Origin: Micractinium sp. NFX-FRZ
Lineage: Eukaryota > Chlorophyta > Trebouxiophyceae > Chlorellales > Chlorellaceae
DNA: 64,000 nucleotides
NCBI GenBank assembly: GCA_029339195.1
Contig: JAPTJF010000160.1
Location: forward strand, 56,736 to 120,735
Direction of reading: 5' to 3'
Shown here piece by piece: positions 21,137-31,933 of this stretch. Within the stretch, counting starts at the first letter, position 1; each line of letters opens with the position of its first letter. Under the pieces are notes generated by a model that saw only the letters and a program-made list of their open reading frames with translations, was not told the origin of the DNA and searched no databases. A program made the position numbers and the translations under genes.

Positions 21137-24100
21137 TCAGCCCTGGGGGGCAGCGTGCATCGCGTAGTCATGGAGGCCCTCCGGCTTGGGCTTGGGTGTG
21201 ATGCCGCTGGGGCGGGGCACCCGTGTGAACCCCTTGCCCTGGTACTTGGCCAGCCTGTAAGGCTGAACGCTCTCGCCCTTGTACAGACCAAACATCTGCC
21301 ACCTGCGAGCAGGGAGGAAGCAGGGGGCACACGCACGGCCTCGCCTGTTACGAACCAAGCATCTCCCACCTGAGTTGGGTGTGAGGAAGGGGGGCGGGGT
21401 GGTGGTGCGGGCCAGCGTGGAGAGGCAGGCGATTCAGCGGGAGAGGTGCACAGCGGGGGGCAGTGGTAGGATTGCAAACTTGTTACGGGCGACCAGCACT
21501 GGGCAGGCACATAGGGCTGCATGCTGCTCATGCGCTGGGGCCTGCAAGCCAGCAGGCAGTCAACCCAGACACGCAGTTGGTCAGGGCAGCCCACCTGTTC
21601 GTGGTTTCGGGGAACAAGGTGGTGAGGGTGCGGCCGTCAAAGGAGGTGGCGGCAGCAGAGATGTCAAAGTTGCTGGGCGCCTCCTGCGCGCACCAAAAGC
21701 ACAGGGGTAGGCAGGGTGGCATGCCCTGATCGGCACAGCACAGCGGCGTGGGAAAAGGCGGGGCAGCGCACACCGAAGGGAAGCGGTTCAAGGAGCAGCC
21801 GCTTGACCGGCTTGAACAGCACAGCATAGCACAGCGCTGCACGGCACATCGCAGCACAGCATGGCACAGCATGACACATCACAGCAAAGCACGGCACAGC
21901 ACAGCACGGCACAGCACGGCGCGGCACAGGCGCAGCGAGCGCGGCACACCTTGGGGTTGCTGGACACCACCAGCTGCACCTTCCTGCTCGTGGAGGGATG
22001 CAGGAAGTCCAGGACCTGCAGAGGAGTGGGCACGATTAAAGATGAGAACGAGGAGAAACAGCTTGGGACCAGCCCATATCGATTTTGGTCGTTGATAGCC
22101 ATGTGGATGCGGCGCCAGGGATGTGTTGCAATCAGCACAACGAGTGCGGTGCTGGGTGGTGCAGGATGTCCACCACCCGCCACTTGGCGGGAGGGCGCAG
22201 GCGGTGCAGGAGGGCAGGGCAGGGCTGTGGGGCAGGTGATAGGGCGGGTAGGTGGATGGAAGGGTGGGGCGGCAGGCAGATCCGGCAGGCGGAGCAGCCA
22301 AGGGATCAGCCGGAATAGACATGTCCATGCATGGCTAGTGGGCCTTTCAGTGTTCTTGAGTGATGTCGTGACGAAGAAGGTGCTTGCGCCTCCGAGCGCT
22401 CAACATGCACAGCGCACCTGCTTGATGGACGGGGTGGCATATGCCCCATGGGCCAGGGTGGCGCCAGCATAGCCACTGCAGGGGGCGTGAGGTGGGGCAA
22501 AGCTGAGAGGCTTGGGCAGCGGTTGCCGGGGCACAAGCGTATGGTGCATGGCATGCGTGAGCGCCTGGAGAGCGCTGGGCTCCAGGAGAGCTTACTTGTA
22601 TGGCCCGGCGTTGGCGCCAACCTCAGCGGGCTCTGCCGACGGCGCCAAGTCATAGTCAGCGGCAGAGGCAGGCTTGGCTTCTGTCTGGCGGTATCCGGCA
22701 GCCTTGAGCAGGGCACGCCAGGCGGGCACGTCGGCCTGCAGGGAGAGGGAGGGCGGCGGGGATGGGAGGTGCAGGGCAGGGCAGGAGGTGAGGGGTCACC
22801 CGCTCGCAGCCTTGACTGCCCCACCCCACCCCACCCCACCCCATCGCATTCACAAGACACGTCCCCAGCCAAAAGCCTTCCACCACACATGGCAGGCACG
22901 TCCCCAGATTCTCACAGCCTCACGCTGTCCCCCATCTTCCCCACCTCCCCTGCTTGGCAGCACACCAGGTAGTGCCCCACCTGCTTGATAAAGGCGCCCA
23001 GCTCAGCACTGTACCCGCCAGCTGGCATGCCCATCACGCCTACCCATCCAGCCTCTTCCAAGCCCACTTCCCCTGCTTGGCGGCACCCCAGGTAGTGGTT
23101 TCATTCTCACAGCCTCACGCTGTCCCCCATCATTCTCACAGCCTCACGCTGTCCCCCATCTTCCCCACCTCCCCTGCTTGGCAGCACACCAGGTGGTGCC
23201 CCACCTGCTTGACAAACACGTCCAGGTCAGCGCCGTACCCGCCAGCTGGCAGGCCCATGTAGGCGTGCAGCATGGAGCCGCCCGCGATCAGGCACCCACG
23301 CCCCGCCAGCTCCGCTGCCACCCAGTCAAAGGGCAGGCCGAAACTCTCGATCATGGCGCGGGCGCGCGCCACGCCCCCCAGTGCCTCTTGCGCGGGCTGT
23401 TGGGTGAGGTGGAGGCGGAGGCGGGGCGGGGCGAAGGGTTGTGTGGATGAAGCAGGGCAGCGCAGGGGCAGGGGGTGGATGACAGGACAAGAGGATGTGG
23501 CGGGGGTGGTGGCAGGAGGTGGGGTCAATGACGGAAGGAGCGAGGCCCATGCTGTGCTGGGTTCAGGGAGGGTGAGTAGGGGGGCATGCTGGAAGCAGCA
23601 GCATGCATGGCGTGGCAACGCACTGTCGGGCATGCGCATGGGTGGCTGTGCCTCGCGAGAGCCAAGCACAGTGCACCAGCTTTCACACAAGCACCGCCTC
23701 GCAGCACCCCACAGCGCACCCCCCACAGCCACACCCACCTTGGGTGAGCATGGCTTGGGAGCCTTGCTCTCGCGGGGAGGCACGGCAAGCACTGATGCCG
23801 GCGCCACGGGCTGGGCAGCTGGTGCGGCGCCGAAGCCGCCCGTCTTGCCGGTGGGGGCAGCGGCATTGAGAGGCAGTCCATCCTCCACGTCTTTCACCGG
23901 AGAGGCATCCGAGGGGTGCTGGATGAATGCACGCTTGGCAGCGGCAGCGACCCTGCCCCGGGGCGAGAGGTACGTGGGGAAGGAGGCATTAGGGCGGGCG
24001 GTATCGTGCGCAGCGAACAGGCAGGGTGGTCTGTGTGCCTCATTGAGGTGCCCAGCATAAGCACTCATCTCCAAAGCGCGCTGCGGGCAGCTGAACGATG

Positions 24101-24230
24101 CGCCGGCATCAGAGCCCTATGCTGCGTGGGCGGCACCTCACCAGCGAGTGCGGTGAGACCAGAGGCGCAGAAGGAGCCAGGCGAGCGCCGTCAGGACGGC
24201 GGCGGCCGCGGCGGGCATGAAGAGGGGCAT
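21137..24230 (-). CDS. Membrane-anchored nucleotidyltransferase-fold protein, unknown substrate
   Basis: Eight exons (24230-24142, 23952-23739, 23396-23205, 22735-22596, 22475-22418, 22015-21950, 21683-21595, 21302-21137) give 337 aa with consistent phases. The N terminus MPLFMPAAAAAVLTALAWLL followed by LRLWSHRTRW is a membrane anchor with a basic cytosolic flank. A linker follows, then the core: FDWVAAELAGRGCLIAGGSM and GYGADLDVFVKQ, which fit the nucleotidyltransferase pattern hG[GS]...DhDhF. Then come GYAGATLAHGAYATPSIKQ, VLDFLHPSTSRKVQLVVSSN and NFDISAAATSFDG, and a basic tail with WQMFGLYKGESVQPYRLAKY. Large DNA viruses and protists encode comparable 'SDxDxF' NTase-like proteins of unknown role; that link is inference. 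A start further upstream cannot be excluded. Two introns hold ghost copies of neighbouring exon edges. Confidence 0.7.
21340..21375 (-). other. Ghost copy of the last-exon acceptor, NTase-like gene
   Basis: The real last exon begins CAG|G TGG CAG ATG TTT GGT (WQMFGLYK) at 21302. About 60 bp upstream in the intron an acceptor-like CAG is followed by sequence reading WEMLGS then a stop, with matching bases across the junction. Confidence 0.55.
21800..21950. repeat. Degenerate AGCAC/GGCAC tandem array in intron
   Basis: About 150 bp of imperfect 5- to 10-bp units (agcac, ggcac, agcat) directly next to the donor of exon 22015-21950. The same type of array occurs at about 59987-60050 in a GH36 intron. 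Confidence 0.75.
22909..23045 (-). other. Ghost copy of exon 3 end plus donor, NTase-like gene
   Basis: The real exon 3 ends GLPAGGYGADLDVFVKQ|gtggggcac. A downstream copy in the same intron reads GMPAGGYSAELGAFIKQ|gtggggcac. The intronic halves (about 60 bp past the donor) are almost identical, while the exonic half differs at roughly one base in five. The copy keeps frame and donor but has no clear acceptor of its own. Confidence 0.75.
23102..23160. repeat. Tandem 28-bp intronic repeat (third copy at 22909)
   Basis: The unit cattctcacagcctcacgct plus gtcccccat occurs twice head to tail here and once more at about 22909-22937, flanking the ghost exon copy. It marks the duplication boundaries. 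Confidence 0.8.
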
Positions 24231-25290
24231 CCTCGTGGCGTCTACCTGGGTGCAGGCAGGCGACAGATTACTTCCAAGGTGTCGGGAAAGACAGAGGTGT
24301 GAGAGTACCGGGCTTCGGGTTGAGTCGCAGCCAGGTCCGCGAGGCCTGGGGCTCCTGCCCTGAGGCCTCCCTGCCCTGAGGCGGCACCTGATAAATTGAT
24401 CAGGCCCCTGGCCCCGCCACAGCCTCGCGTTGGGACGTCGACAGGATGCCGCAAACGCACCTGAAGCTGTGTTCACTCAGCGTGTCTGCTCCCAGGTGCT
24501 GGCAGGAAGCAGAGGGGCAGCAGGCAGTGCTGGGGGCGCCAGCAATATGGCTGGGTGGGCATGGCTGGGAAACGCAACGAGCGGCATAGCATGCACGCCG
24601 GGGGTCAGCCCTTGGGGCCGTAAGCCCTGCCTTTACCGAGACAGAAGACAGTATGCTAGATTGTGAGGCAATTCTGACAGCAGGCTGCAGCCAGCAAGCC
24701 CTGAGCTGTGCTAGCACAGTAGGGGCCGAGCGGCTGATGTTGGCGCACCTGCAGCCTGCCGACCTGGGCAGCAGGCCGGTAGCACGCCACTCAAGCATTG
24801 ATTACGATGGATGCACACCTCTGCGTTGACGTGATCATCAATTGGCGATTGAATGACCTTGAAGCCGCAGCTGGAGCGGCAGGGACAGGCTGAGCGGGCG
24901 GGGTGCCCGGGAGGGCGTTCTGGTGCCTGCTGGCCTCCCCTGCGCAGGCATGCCTCCCAGATCTTGCACGCAGGTGCCGACCCAGCTGCGACCTGTTTCA
25001 ATGGAGTCTTATTTTACAGAGTGGTCATGGAGGGCGTGTGGACTGCGGGGCACAAAAGAAATGAGACATGGGGGGCGCAACATAACTGCATTTCATTACC
25101 CGCGTTGTTTGCGGTTGCACTGTGTGGCAAGAAATGGAGATGTTACGGGCAAACTTCCTAAAGACGTGTTGCCAGGGCTTTGTATCTAGCGAGGCAGCAG
25201 TGACTGCTCATCTCAACCTTCAACCCTTGACCCTCAGCCGTGCAAGCCGCTTCCTGGCCACAGCCTGGGTCAGGCCCCGGCCGTCGCTGC
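24231..25290. other. Intergenic: NTase-like gene promoter and SBP gene 3' flank
   Basis: No convincing exon. Minus-strand TGTAA at 25018-25014 is a likely SBP poly(A) motif. An alternative SBP C-terminal exon could lie at about 25290-25228 (frame MSSDGRGLTQAVARKRLARL), but its phase does not fit the upstream donor. Confidence 0.45.
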
Positions 25291-25918
25291 TCATGTGGGC
25301 TGCAGCGGGTGGCAGTTTATGCGGCACGTTAAAAACAGGTTGCGCAAGCAGCGCGCAGCAGGAGCAGGGGGCAGGCCTTTTGCACGGTTGGGCTCGCACC
25401 GTGCCATCAAGCAGGACGTGCCAGCTGGAGCACCCACATCACCCAAGCTCTTCAGATGCTGCCCTCCCTGCCTTCTGTGCCCACCTGGCGCAGGTTGCTC
25501 AGCATCTCGCGCAGCTCGGGTGACAGCTGCGTGACGTCCAGGTGTTGTTGCACGGCGCCCGCGGGCTGCTGCCGTGCCGACTCTTGGCACGCCAGCGGCT
25601 CCGGTACTGCTGCTGCTGGGGCGAGGCGGCTCTGCACCGCGGTGCCGTCTGCTGAGCTGGACTGCACAGTGCCCAGATCAGGGGTGGGGGGCTGGCTCCT
25701 GGGGAGGCGCAGGTCGAGCTGTGACAGCACCGCCAGCCAGGCAAGCAGCGAGTCGGCTGCCTGGGGCTGCCCCAGCAGCGTCACGGGCTGTGTCAGCAGG
25801 GGATGCTGGCCAACCTGCGGCAGGCAGCCCTGGTGGTGGTGATGGTGGGGCTGCTGCTGCTGTTGCTGCTGCTGATGGTGCCACTGCTGGTACTGGTGCA
25901 TCAGCTGAAATAACTGGC

Positions 25919-25961
<43 letters not shown>

Positions 25962-26969
25962 AAGCTGCAACAGGCCAAGTAACTGCTGCTCTTGGTGCTG
26001 CAATGGGACCGGCAGGGGAAGATGCTGATGCTGCGGCGGCGGCGCCTCTGCTGCCTGTTGCTGCTGCTGCGGCGGCGGCTGCTGCGGCGGCGGCAGCGCT
26101 TCCCCTGCCTGATCTACACGCTGCCGCTGCTCGCTGGAGGCGCGCGCCGCCTGCCGCTCCTGCCGCCGCCGCTTGCGCCGCTGCATTTGCGCCTCCAAGG
26201 AATTGCGGCAACTGCGCTGGCTCGCCTCAAAGGCGGACAGGGTGTGGAGTCGCCCGCACTGCAGGGGGCCGTCATTTGGTGGGTCCAGCCGGCGGTTGGG
26301 GTGCGGGCAGGCAGCGGGTGTGGCTGTGGAAGCAGGTGACCCAGCCGCCCACACACCTCCCAGTTCTTATTGGTCGACAGCAAGGCGCAGGTCCTACTGC
26401 GGCGATAAGTGTGACCCCCCCCCCCCCCCCTCAGACACACGAGTGGACACCATCAGATGCTGGCAGGGGCGGCAGCCTGGCGTGCATGCTGTGCATGCCA
26501 TGCGCCCCGCACTTGCCTGCTGGCAAAAGCGTGCCGCCTGCCCACCGCCCATGTCCACAACGGGCATGGCGTAGTGACGTGAACATATCTTGTGCTTCTG
26601 CATTTAAAAACGAAGAGTCATGGGAAGCAAGAGAGGGAGTGTACCGACATTGCTGGGATGTGCTGCACTGATGACGAGGACATCCGCCAGTGCCACTGGG
26701 CCCAGTGGGGGGTGCGCTGCCCGCCGCCGCCTGCATGGCGCACTCACCAGCGGCCTGCCCAGCCTGCCCGATGCTCTCCGACCCTATTTTACCTTGCCAT
26801 AATCGGTGCACGGTTTGACCTGGCATCCCATTACGCGGCAGCCGCCAGTGGTGGGCACGCCTGCGCCGGCAGCAGTGTTGCCTTCCGCGGCGGATGCACT
26901 GCCAGAGGACCCCTCCCGGCCGTCGGCAGGCATGTCGCTGGCATCAACATCACCGCATGCAATTTTCAT
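25291..26969 (-). CDS. SBP-box (SQUAMOSA promoter-binding-like) transcription factor
   Basis: DNA-binding regulator of a plant/green-algal family that recognises GTAC cores. Exons 26969-26793, 26597-26517, 26258-25485 and a provisional 9-nt end (25299-25291) give about 346 aa. The zinc domain is assembled over three exons: CRVMGCQVKPCTDYGK, KHKICSRHYAMPVVDMGGGQ then AARFCQQ, and CGRLHTLSAFEASQRSCRNS. It contains both zinc sites (C-x4-C...C-x2-H and C-x2-C-x3-H-x11-C) and ends in the basic NLS-like QMQRRKRRRQERQ. The first loop is about two residues shorter than in land-plant SBPs. The intron after FCQQ uses a GC donor (CAG|GCAAGT). The C-terminal half is a long Gln/His-rich region with runs of Q and HHHHH, likely an activation domain. 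Start choice and last exon are uncertain; the zinc domain is not. Confidence 0.88.
26415..26430. repeat. Homopolymer C16 in SBP intron
   Basis: Sixteen consecutive C residues inside the GC-AG intron of the SBP gene. Possibly length-polymorphic or an assembly-sensitive site. Confidence 0.9.
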
Positions 26970-27739
26970 CTGTACACCGTAGACCCAAGCGGAAACCGCA
27001 GGGCCTGGCCAGACCCGCTGCGCGGTTCGTCCAACGCTTCGACAGGCGCTGCAGGCGGACGATGGCCGCGCTCTTTGGTAGTAATCACAAAAGACGTTGA
27101 CCGGTGAAGCAGAAGGTTGGGACTGTGTGCTGGCCAGCGTGTTGGTACCTTACTTCGGCGCCCGAACGCCTCCAGGCGGAGCTGGACGCGGTGGCCGGTC
27201 CCACCGAATTTCAGAGCTTTACTGCAAATGAAGAGTGGGGAAGCCTCATTGTGTACCAAACGGATCTCTGGCGGCTGACCTGGCGCCACGTTTGGGGCCC
27301 GTGGGCACTACCCTGCCGCTGAGCAGAGTAACTGAGCAGAGTATCTGTTTTCTTACAAAAGAGTACACAAAAAGGCATTCACTGAATAAGCTGCATGGTG
27401 ATGATATATTGGCAGTCACGCCGGGGCGAGGCACACGCCGCACCCATCCCTCGAGGGAGGCTTGGGGGGCAGTGGGCCCGGTGCCGTGCGCTCCGACACA
27501 CGGTTTGACATAGTAGCCAAGTATGTATTAGGCTAATAACACAGCCGGTACATTGTCGCATGGCTGTTGCCGAGGGGGCAACCACATTAATGAATATTCC
27601 GTGTGCGCTGTCTGCTTCCATAAGTGCACATGCACGTGCCACGAGTTCCAGGGGCTGCTCCAGAATGGGCGCTTCCTGGCACAGGGGCAGCGTGCTCCTC
27701 ACTACGGGTCGCAGCCGAGGGCGGGATAGCTGGCGGCGG
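26970..27739. promoter_or_regulatory. SBP gene upstream region
   Basis: Lower-GC sequence upstream of the SBP start, with no supported exon. It probably contains the SBP promoter and 5' UTR; an acceptor-like TAC-AG directly precedes the ATG, so a 5' UTR intron is possible. Confidence 0.4.
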
Positions 27740-28385
27740 CAGCGGCCGCCGGCTGGCAGCGCTCAAGGCGGCGTGGTGCGTCCACGGGGCCGGCATCCTT
27801 GGACAGGTGAAGTCCAGGTAGTAGAGGCCACCATCACGGTCACGCAGCATCATCGATGTAGCTGACATCCTTGTAGTGTGGCATGCAGCTCTCCCTGACC
27901 AATGACTGCAGGGGCAGCTCAGGGCAGGCAGCGCGCAGGGGGAGGCAAGCGGGCACGTGAACGCCACGTCACCGCCTCACCCGGCGCCACGCTTCTTGGG
28001 CCGGCACAAGCCTCCGATGCCTGCCTGCCTTCCATGCATGGTCCGAGGTGCGATCCGTGCCACAGCCAGGCATCTTGCTGGATCATCAAGGACTGCTCTG
28101 GCCCCTCTGCTGGGCTCGGGCTCACCTGTGGTGTGGACAGCCACCCACTGCCGGTTGTCATAAGTCACAGGCGCAAGTACCGGGGGGGAGTCGGCACCCA
28201 TGGCCACGCCCGTCATCTCATGCGTCATTAAATAGATGCGGTTGTCCAGCTGCTCGGTGAGGGGAGCAGGGGAAGGGAGGGGCGGGCATGGGAGCGAGTT
28301 GGGCACCTGCGTAGCTCAGCACCCCCTCTTGCAGGCTGCGGGCCCGGGAACCCCTCGTGCTCGTGCTTGAAAACCCTAATCCAGG
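27740..28385 (-). pseudogene. Decayed copy of the three 3' exons of the wall glycoprotein gene
   Basis: Three blocks match the last exons of the gene at 48288-52130. (a) About 28376-28320 reads HEHEGFPGPQPARGG, against ADFNGNPPEQPPAVRGG. (b) 28249-28126 has CAG acceptor and GTGAGC donor and is exactly 124 nt like its counterpart; it ends VTYDNRQWVAVHTTG, against VGYANREWVGAYTTG. (c) From about 27915 it reads VIGQGELHATLQG, against VDGEGQFQATYAN, then after a net frameshift MLRDRDGGLYYLDFT, against MALRDRDGGRYYLDFT. The frameshift in block c creates an in-frame TGA. No signal peptide, proline-repeat or cysteine-rich exon is found upstream. It is best read as a partial duplication pseudogene; a sequencing error at the frameshift is the alternative. 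Confidence 0.65.
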
Positions 28386-28593
28386 GCAGGGCCCCCACCC
28401 GCCCTGCCCCCCACCCATGCCACAAACTTAACACCCGCATTCACGCGCCCCTCTCTTCTCACTCCCACCCGGTGTGGGGAATGAGAGGGCAGCGGCGCGT
28501 CACATTCCTGACTTCATGTGCAAGAGGTGCTCCCGTCACCTGGCAGGTAGCTACTCTCTGTGCATGAGAGCAGCTCCATACAGTGCTGGAAGA

Positions 28594-28598
28594 TTACA
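28594..28598 (-). terminator. TGTAA polyadenylation motif, NUDIX gene
   Basis: Minus-strand TGTAA 72 nt after the NUDIX stop at 28670. The rest of 28386-28669 shows no other feature. Confidence 0.5.
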
Positions 28599-28669
28599 AT
28601 GTACAACACACATCTGGACAATAGTACAAGATCATACAACACGTGATCACACAACTGCAGCAACATCAG

Positions 28670-31620
28670 CTACCCGGCCTCTGCAGGCCCATCCTGCTGT
28701 TGCGGCGGCGGCGGCGGCGCCTGATGCCGCTCCAACCCCAGGTGCCCCCGCTGCTGCAGCGCCTCCAGCGCCAGGAAGCAGGTGGCCACAGAGGGCAACA
28801 GCATGTCGCCGCCAACCATCAGCCGCCGCAGCTCAGGCATGCTCACGCGCACCACCTGCGCAGCATCAAGGGGCCATGGGCGCAAGGGGTTTGAACGAGT
28901 GCCAGTGCCAACAACGCATAGCATGGGCTGAAGCCCTTGACAGGCAGCAGCTTGCCCGAGCCCGAGCCTGGCAGGCTGCTGACATCGTCCTTGGGTGCGC
29001 CAGTGCAGTGGGCCGGTCACGTGCAGGTGCGCCTACCGCCGCCGCCTGCTGTGGCAGGCCCAGCCTGGTCCACCCACCCGGCCTTTGGCCTATTCTCTGC
29101 TGCTTGCCTGTCAGCCGCCGCGCCTGCTGTTGTGTGCTACTGTCCACTGTTGCCTGCTGCTGGCTGCAGCCTTCGGTGAGCAGGCACATCACGGCTTTGC
29201 CCCAACTGCCAGGCGCCCCCCAGGCCCACCGTGGCTCAGCTTCCCAAGCCTGCGTGCTGCCTGCCTCTGTGGCCGCCAGCAGTATGGTGCCTGCGTCTGT
29301 CTGGTTGCTGCCGCCTGCTGCCTGCCTGCCCCTGCCTGCCCCAGCGCCCAAGCACCCCCACCAAGCCTTACCTGGATGTACTCCTCCTCATCTCTTGCCC
29401 CCGGCTGAGCGTCCGGCTGCGGGTCTATGCACAGGTACGAGTGGAAGCGGTTCCTGCGGCGTGCAGGGGATAGCGGTGGGCAGCAGTCGTGGGCAGCAGG
29501 CGTGCTGTGCCGGTGGGCAGGCAGCAGGCAGCGGGCTCGCTTGCCAGTGGGCAGCTCTTGGAAGCGGGGCGCACTGCATCCGGTGGCACGCAGCAGGCAG
29601 CAGGGGTGGCAGATCTGCTCCCTAGCTGGCAACGGCAGGCAGGGGCGAGGCGGGGGGGCTGCCAGGAGCTAGCGCTGCCTGCAGGCGAAGCATGCACGGG
29701 GATTTGGCCCGGTACCGCTCGAGGACAACCCGAAATGTTGGACCCTGCAACTTCTCGCTTGCCTCCTACAGTACATGACCAATCGTTGCACTGCCGTGCT
29801 ACTGCCCTGCCACCGCACACTTCTGCCCGTCCCCAGACGGCCAAGCAACACCACTCCACAGACGTTTCTGCACTGCAAGCCGCCGCCCCGGCGGCTCACC
29901 TGCACCACTTGACCTCGGCAATGCCCGGGTGCCCCTCCTCAAGCAGCGGCAGCCAGGTGCCCCCCGCAAGCTGCGCCTCCTCCGACAGCTCCGCCCGGGC
30001 GCATCCCTCCCAGGAGGCGTGCTTCTGTGGGTCGTAACCGCCCGTGGGCAGGCACCACACCAGCTGGTTCAGGCCCTGGAGAGGAGGGGCACAAGCCGGC
30101 GCAAGGCTGCGTGGGCTGAGGGAGCCTACAGGGAAGCAGGGGAAACTGCCGAGTGGCGCCAGGTGGGCCGCATGCCCAGCTACCTGCACACGCCACCAGA
30201 GTTCCTGGCAAGGGGGCCGTGGTGATGAGGAGCAGCAAGCGGTGGGCATGGGGGCACAGGGAGCTGGGACCAGCGGCTTGCTTGGGCGCAGGGAGAGGGA
30301 GGGCATGGGATGCATGCCGCTGCGAGTTGCAGGGCAGGGTCATACCCTTGCACCCCGCCCTGGCTCCTTGCTTCCCCCTGCCCTGGCCCTCTAACCCCTG
30401 CTCTGCCCTGCCTGTGCCCTGCTCTCAACCCTTCACCCTTGCATCTCCTCCAAACTTGCGCACACTGCTGCCTTCTGCGCCTGCCCTGACCCTGCCCTTG
30501 CCTGAGACCACACCAACGCCATTCCACGCTCCCACGCTGTCTGTGCATGCCCGCCCGCTCCCCCCTGCCACCCGGCAACAGCCTCCACGCCATATGCATA
30601 GCCTCCAGTTGCTGCTCTTGTGCAGCTGCCAGCCCCCAGCAATCCGGGCACCCGCCAACCCTCGGGCATCTGCGCAGCCTGTCGTCTGTGAGGTGCACGC
30701 TGCCTGCACTTGCATGCATACAACCGCTCCTCTTGTGCACGTGTTCACGTGTCCGCTGCACCCAACACCACCCCTTGCGCACCCCACCCCAGGGCACCTG
30801 TGCATACTCTCGTATGAGGGTGACACTTCCACCATCGGGCCCGGGGTGCCAGGGGAAGACCACGGCAAAGTGAAAGGCGCACTGCGGGAGGGAGGCGTGG
30901 CGGCCAGAAATATGGGTGGGGCACAGGCACGTGTACGCGTGTCAGAAATGAGCAAGATGAGTTGCACAGCCAAGCCAAGAGACAGGTGGCAGGTCAGGGA
31001 GGAGAGCTGCCATGCCGCCGCAACACATGCTGCCGCGTGGCAGCGCTGGGCACCCCTACCTGCGGATGGCCGATGATGTCGTAGCTGTGGACGGGGCCCT
31101 GCACGCCATTCACAGCAGGCAAGTGGGGGTGGGCCCGTGGCAGGCGGGCATGGGCAGGCAGCCTGAGCAGGCATGTAGGGCCACAATGGCAGACTGCAGC
31201 CTGACCTGCAGGCTGCACAGTATGACACTTGATGAGGCAAGCGGTGCGCCAGCGTGCGCACAGCAAGCGGCTCTGCGGGGCCACGCTGGGATGTGCTGCC
31301 CGACCCCGCACCTGCGACCGCCCGTCGCTACTTGGGAACTGTACTTCTCGATTGTATAGTGTCAGATACCTCTTGTGCATGACGGTCTCTGACAGGATGG
31401 TGAACTGTGGGTCGGCTGCCGCCCCCGCTGCAGTGCCCGCTGCCACGCCGTCGGCGGTGACGGGCGCAGGCTGGCCAGGCACTCCCGACACCCCATCGCC
31501 GCTTGCGACTCGCCATGCTGCTCCCCTGATCACCCGCATTTGAGCGCGCCAGACAGCAAGCGCGGAAGCAGGGACGGGCGCGCTCCTTGTGGCGTGCCTG
31601 ATCAGCTGCCGGCTGTGCAT
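28670..31620 (-). CDS. NUDIX hydrolase (ADP-ribose pyrophosphatase-like)
   Basis: Cleaves a nucleoside diphosphate linked to another moiety; an ADP-sugar or similar substrate is inferred from the overall type only. Exons 31620-31312, 31098-31060, 30881-30798, 30075-29900, 29453-29372 and 28855-28670 give 291 aa. The Nudix box spans GGYDPQKHASWEGCARAELS then EEAQLAGG, fitting GX5EX7REUXEEXGU loosely: the expected first Glu is unclear and R-E is A-E, but the E-L-x-E-E core is kept. Upstream strands are FAVVFPWHPGPDGG and VTLIREYAQ; downstream come EVKWC-RNRFHSYLCIDP, RDEEEYIQVVRVSMPELRRL and MLLPSVATCFLALEAL. The first 80 residues (MHSRQLIRHATRSAPVPASA) look like an organelle transit peptide. 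It is divergent from the BRCT-BAH gene. Confidence 0.8.
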
Positions 31621-31933
31621 CCTCCCGAGCGCAATGTCACTTGATACATACACCTGGAAGAGGCACGCGCGCCTGCCAAAGAGCACGCAGCACTCAAAGC
31701 ACAGCATCCCCAGCAGGGTACCGGTTCTCACCCTGTCTGCATCGCGGAGCGGCTTCAGTGCTTTGGCATTGTTTCAAACGACCTGTGTTGGACTTTTAGA
31801 CGTACACACCGAGCAAACGGTAGCAAAGAGCTCAAAAAAGAAGAGGTCACACCGGGCCGCAGCTTGAGTGCCCTGGTGCGCAGAAAATGCTTTCTAAGGT
31901 CCAGCTGGTGTTTGAGATTGTGGCGAGGGGTAC
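31621..31933. promoter_or_regulatory. Bidirectional promoter, NUDIX (-) and BRCT-BAH (+)
   Basis: About 310 bp between divergent start codons, locally lower in GC around 31740-31860. A possible earlier first exon for the plus gene (ATG at 31887, MLSKVQLVFEIVARG) lies in its right end, so the promoter may be shorter. Confidence 0.4.

Noticed and set aside
26340..26400. Exon reading YRRSRTCALLSTNKNWE as part of the SBP zinc domain
   Set aside because: Another exon (26597-26517) gives a far better match with correct acceptor, phase and FCQQ end; this stretch lies within the following intron.
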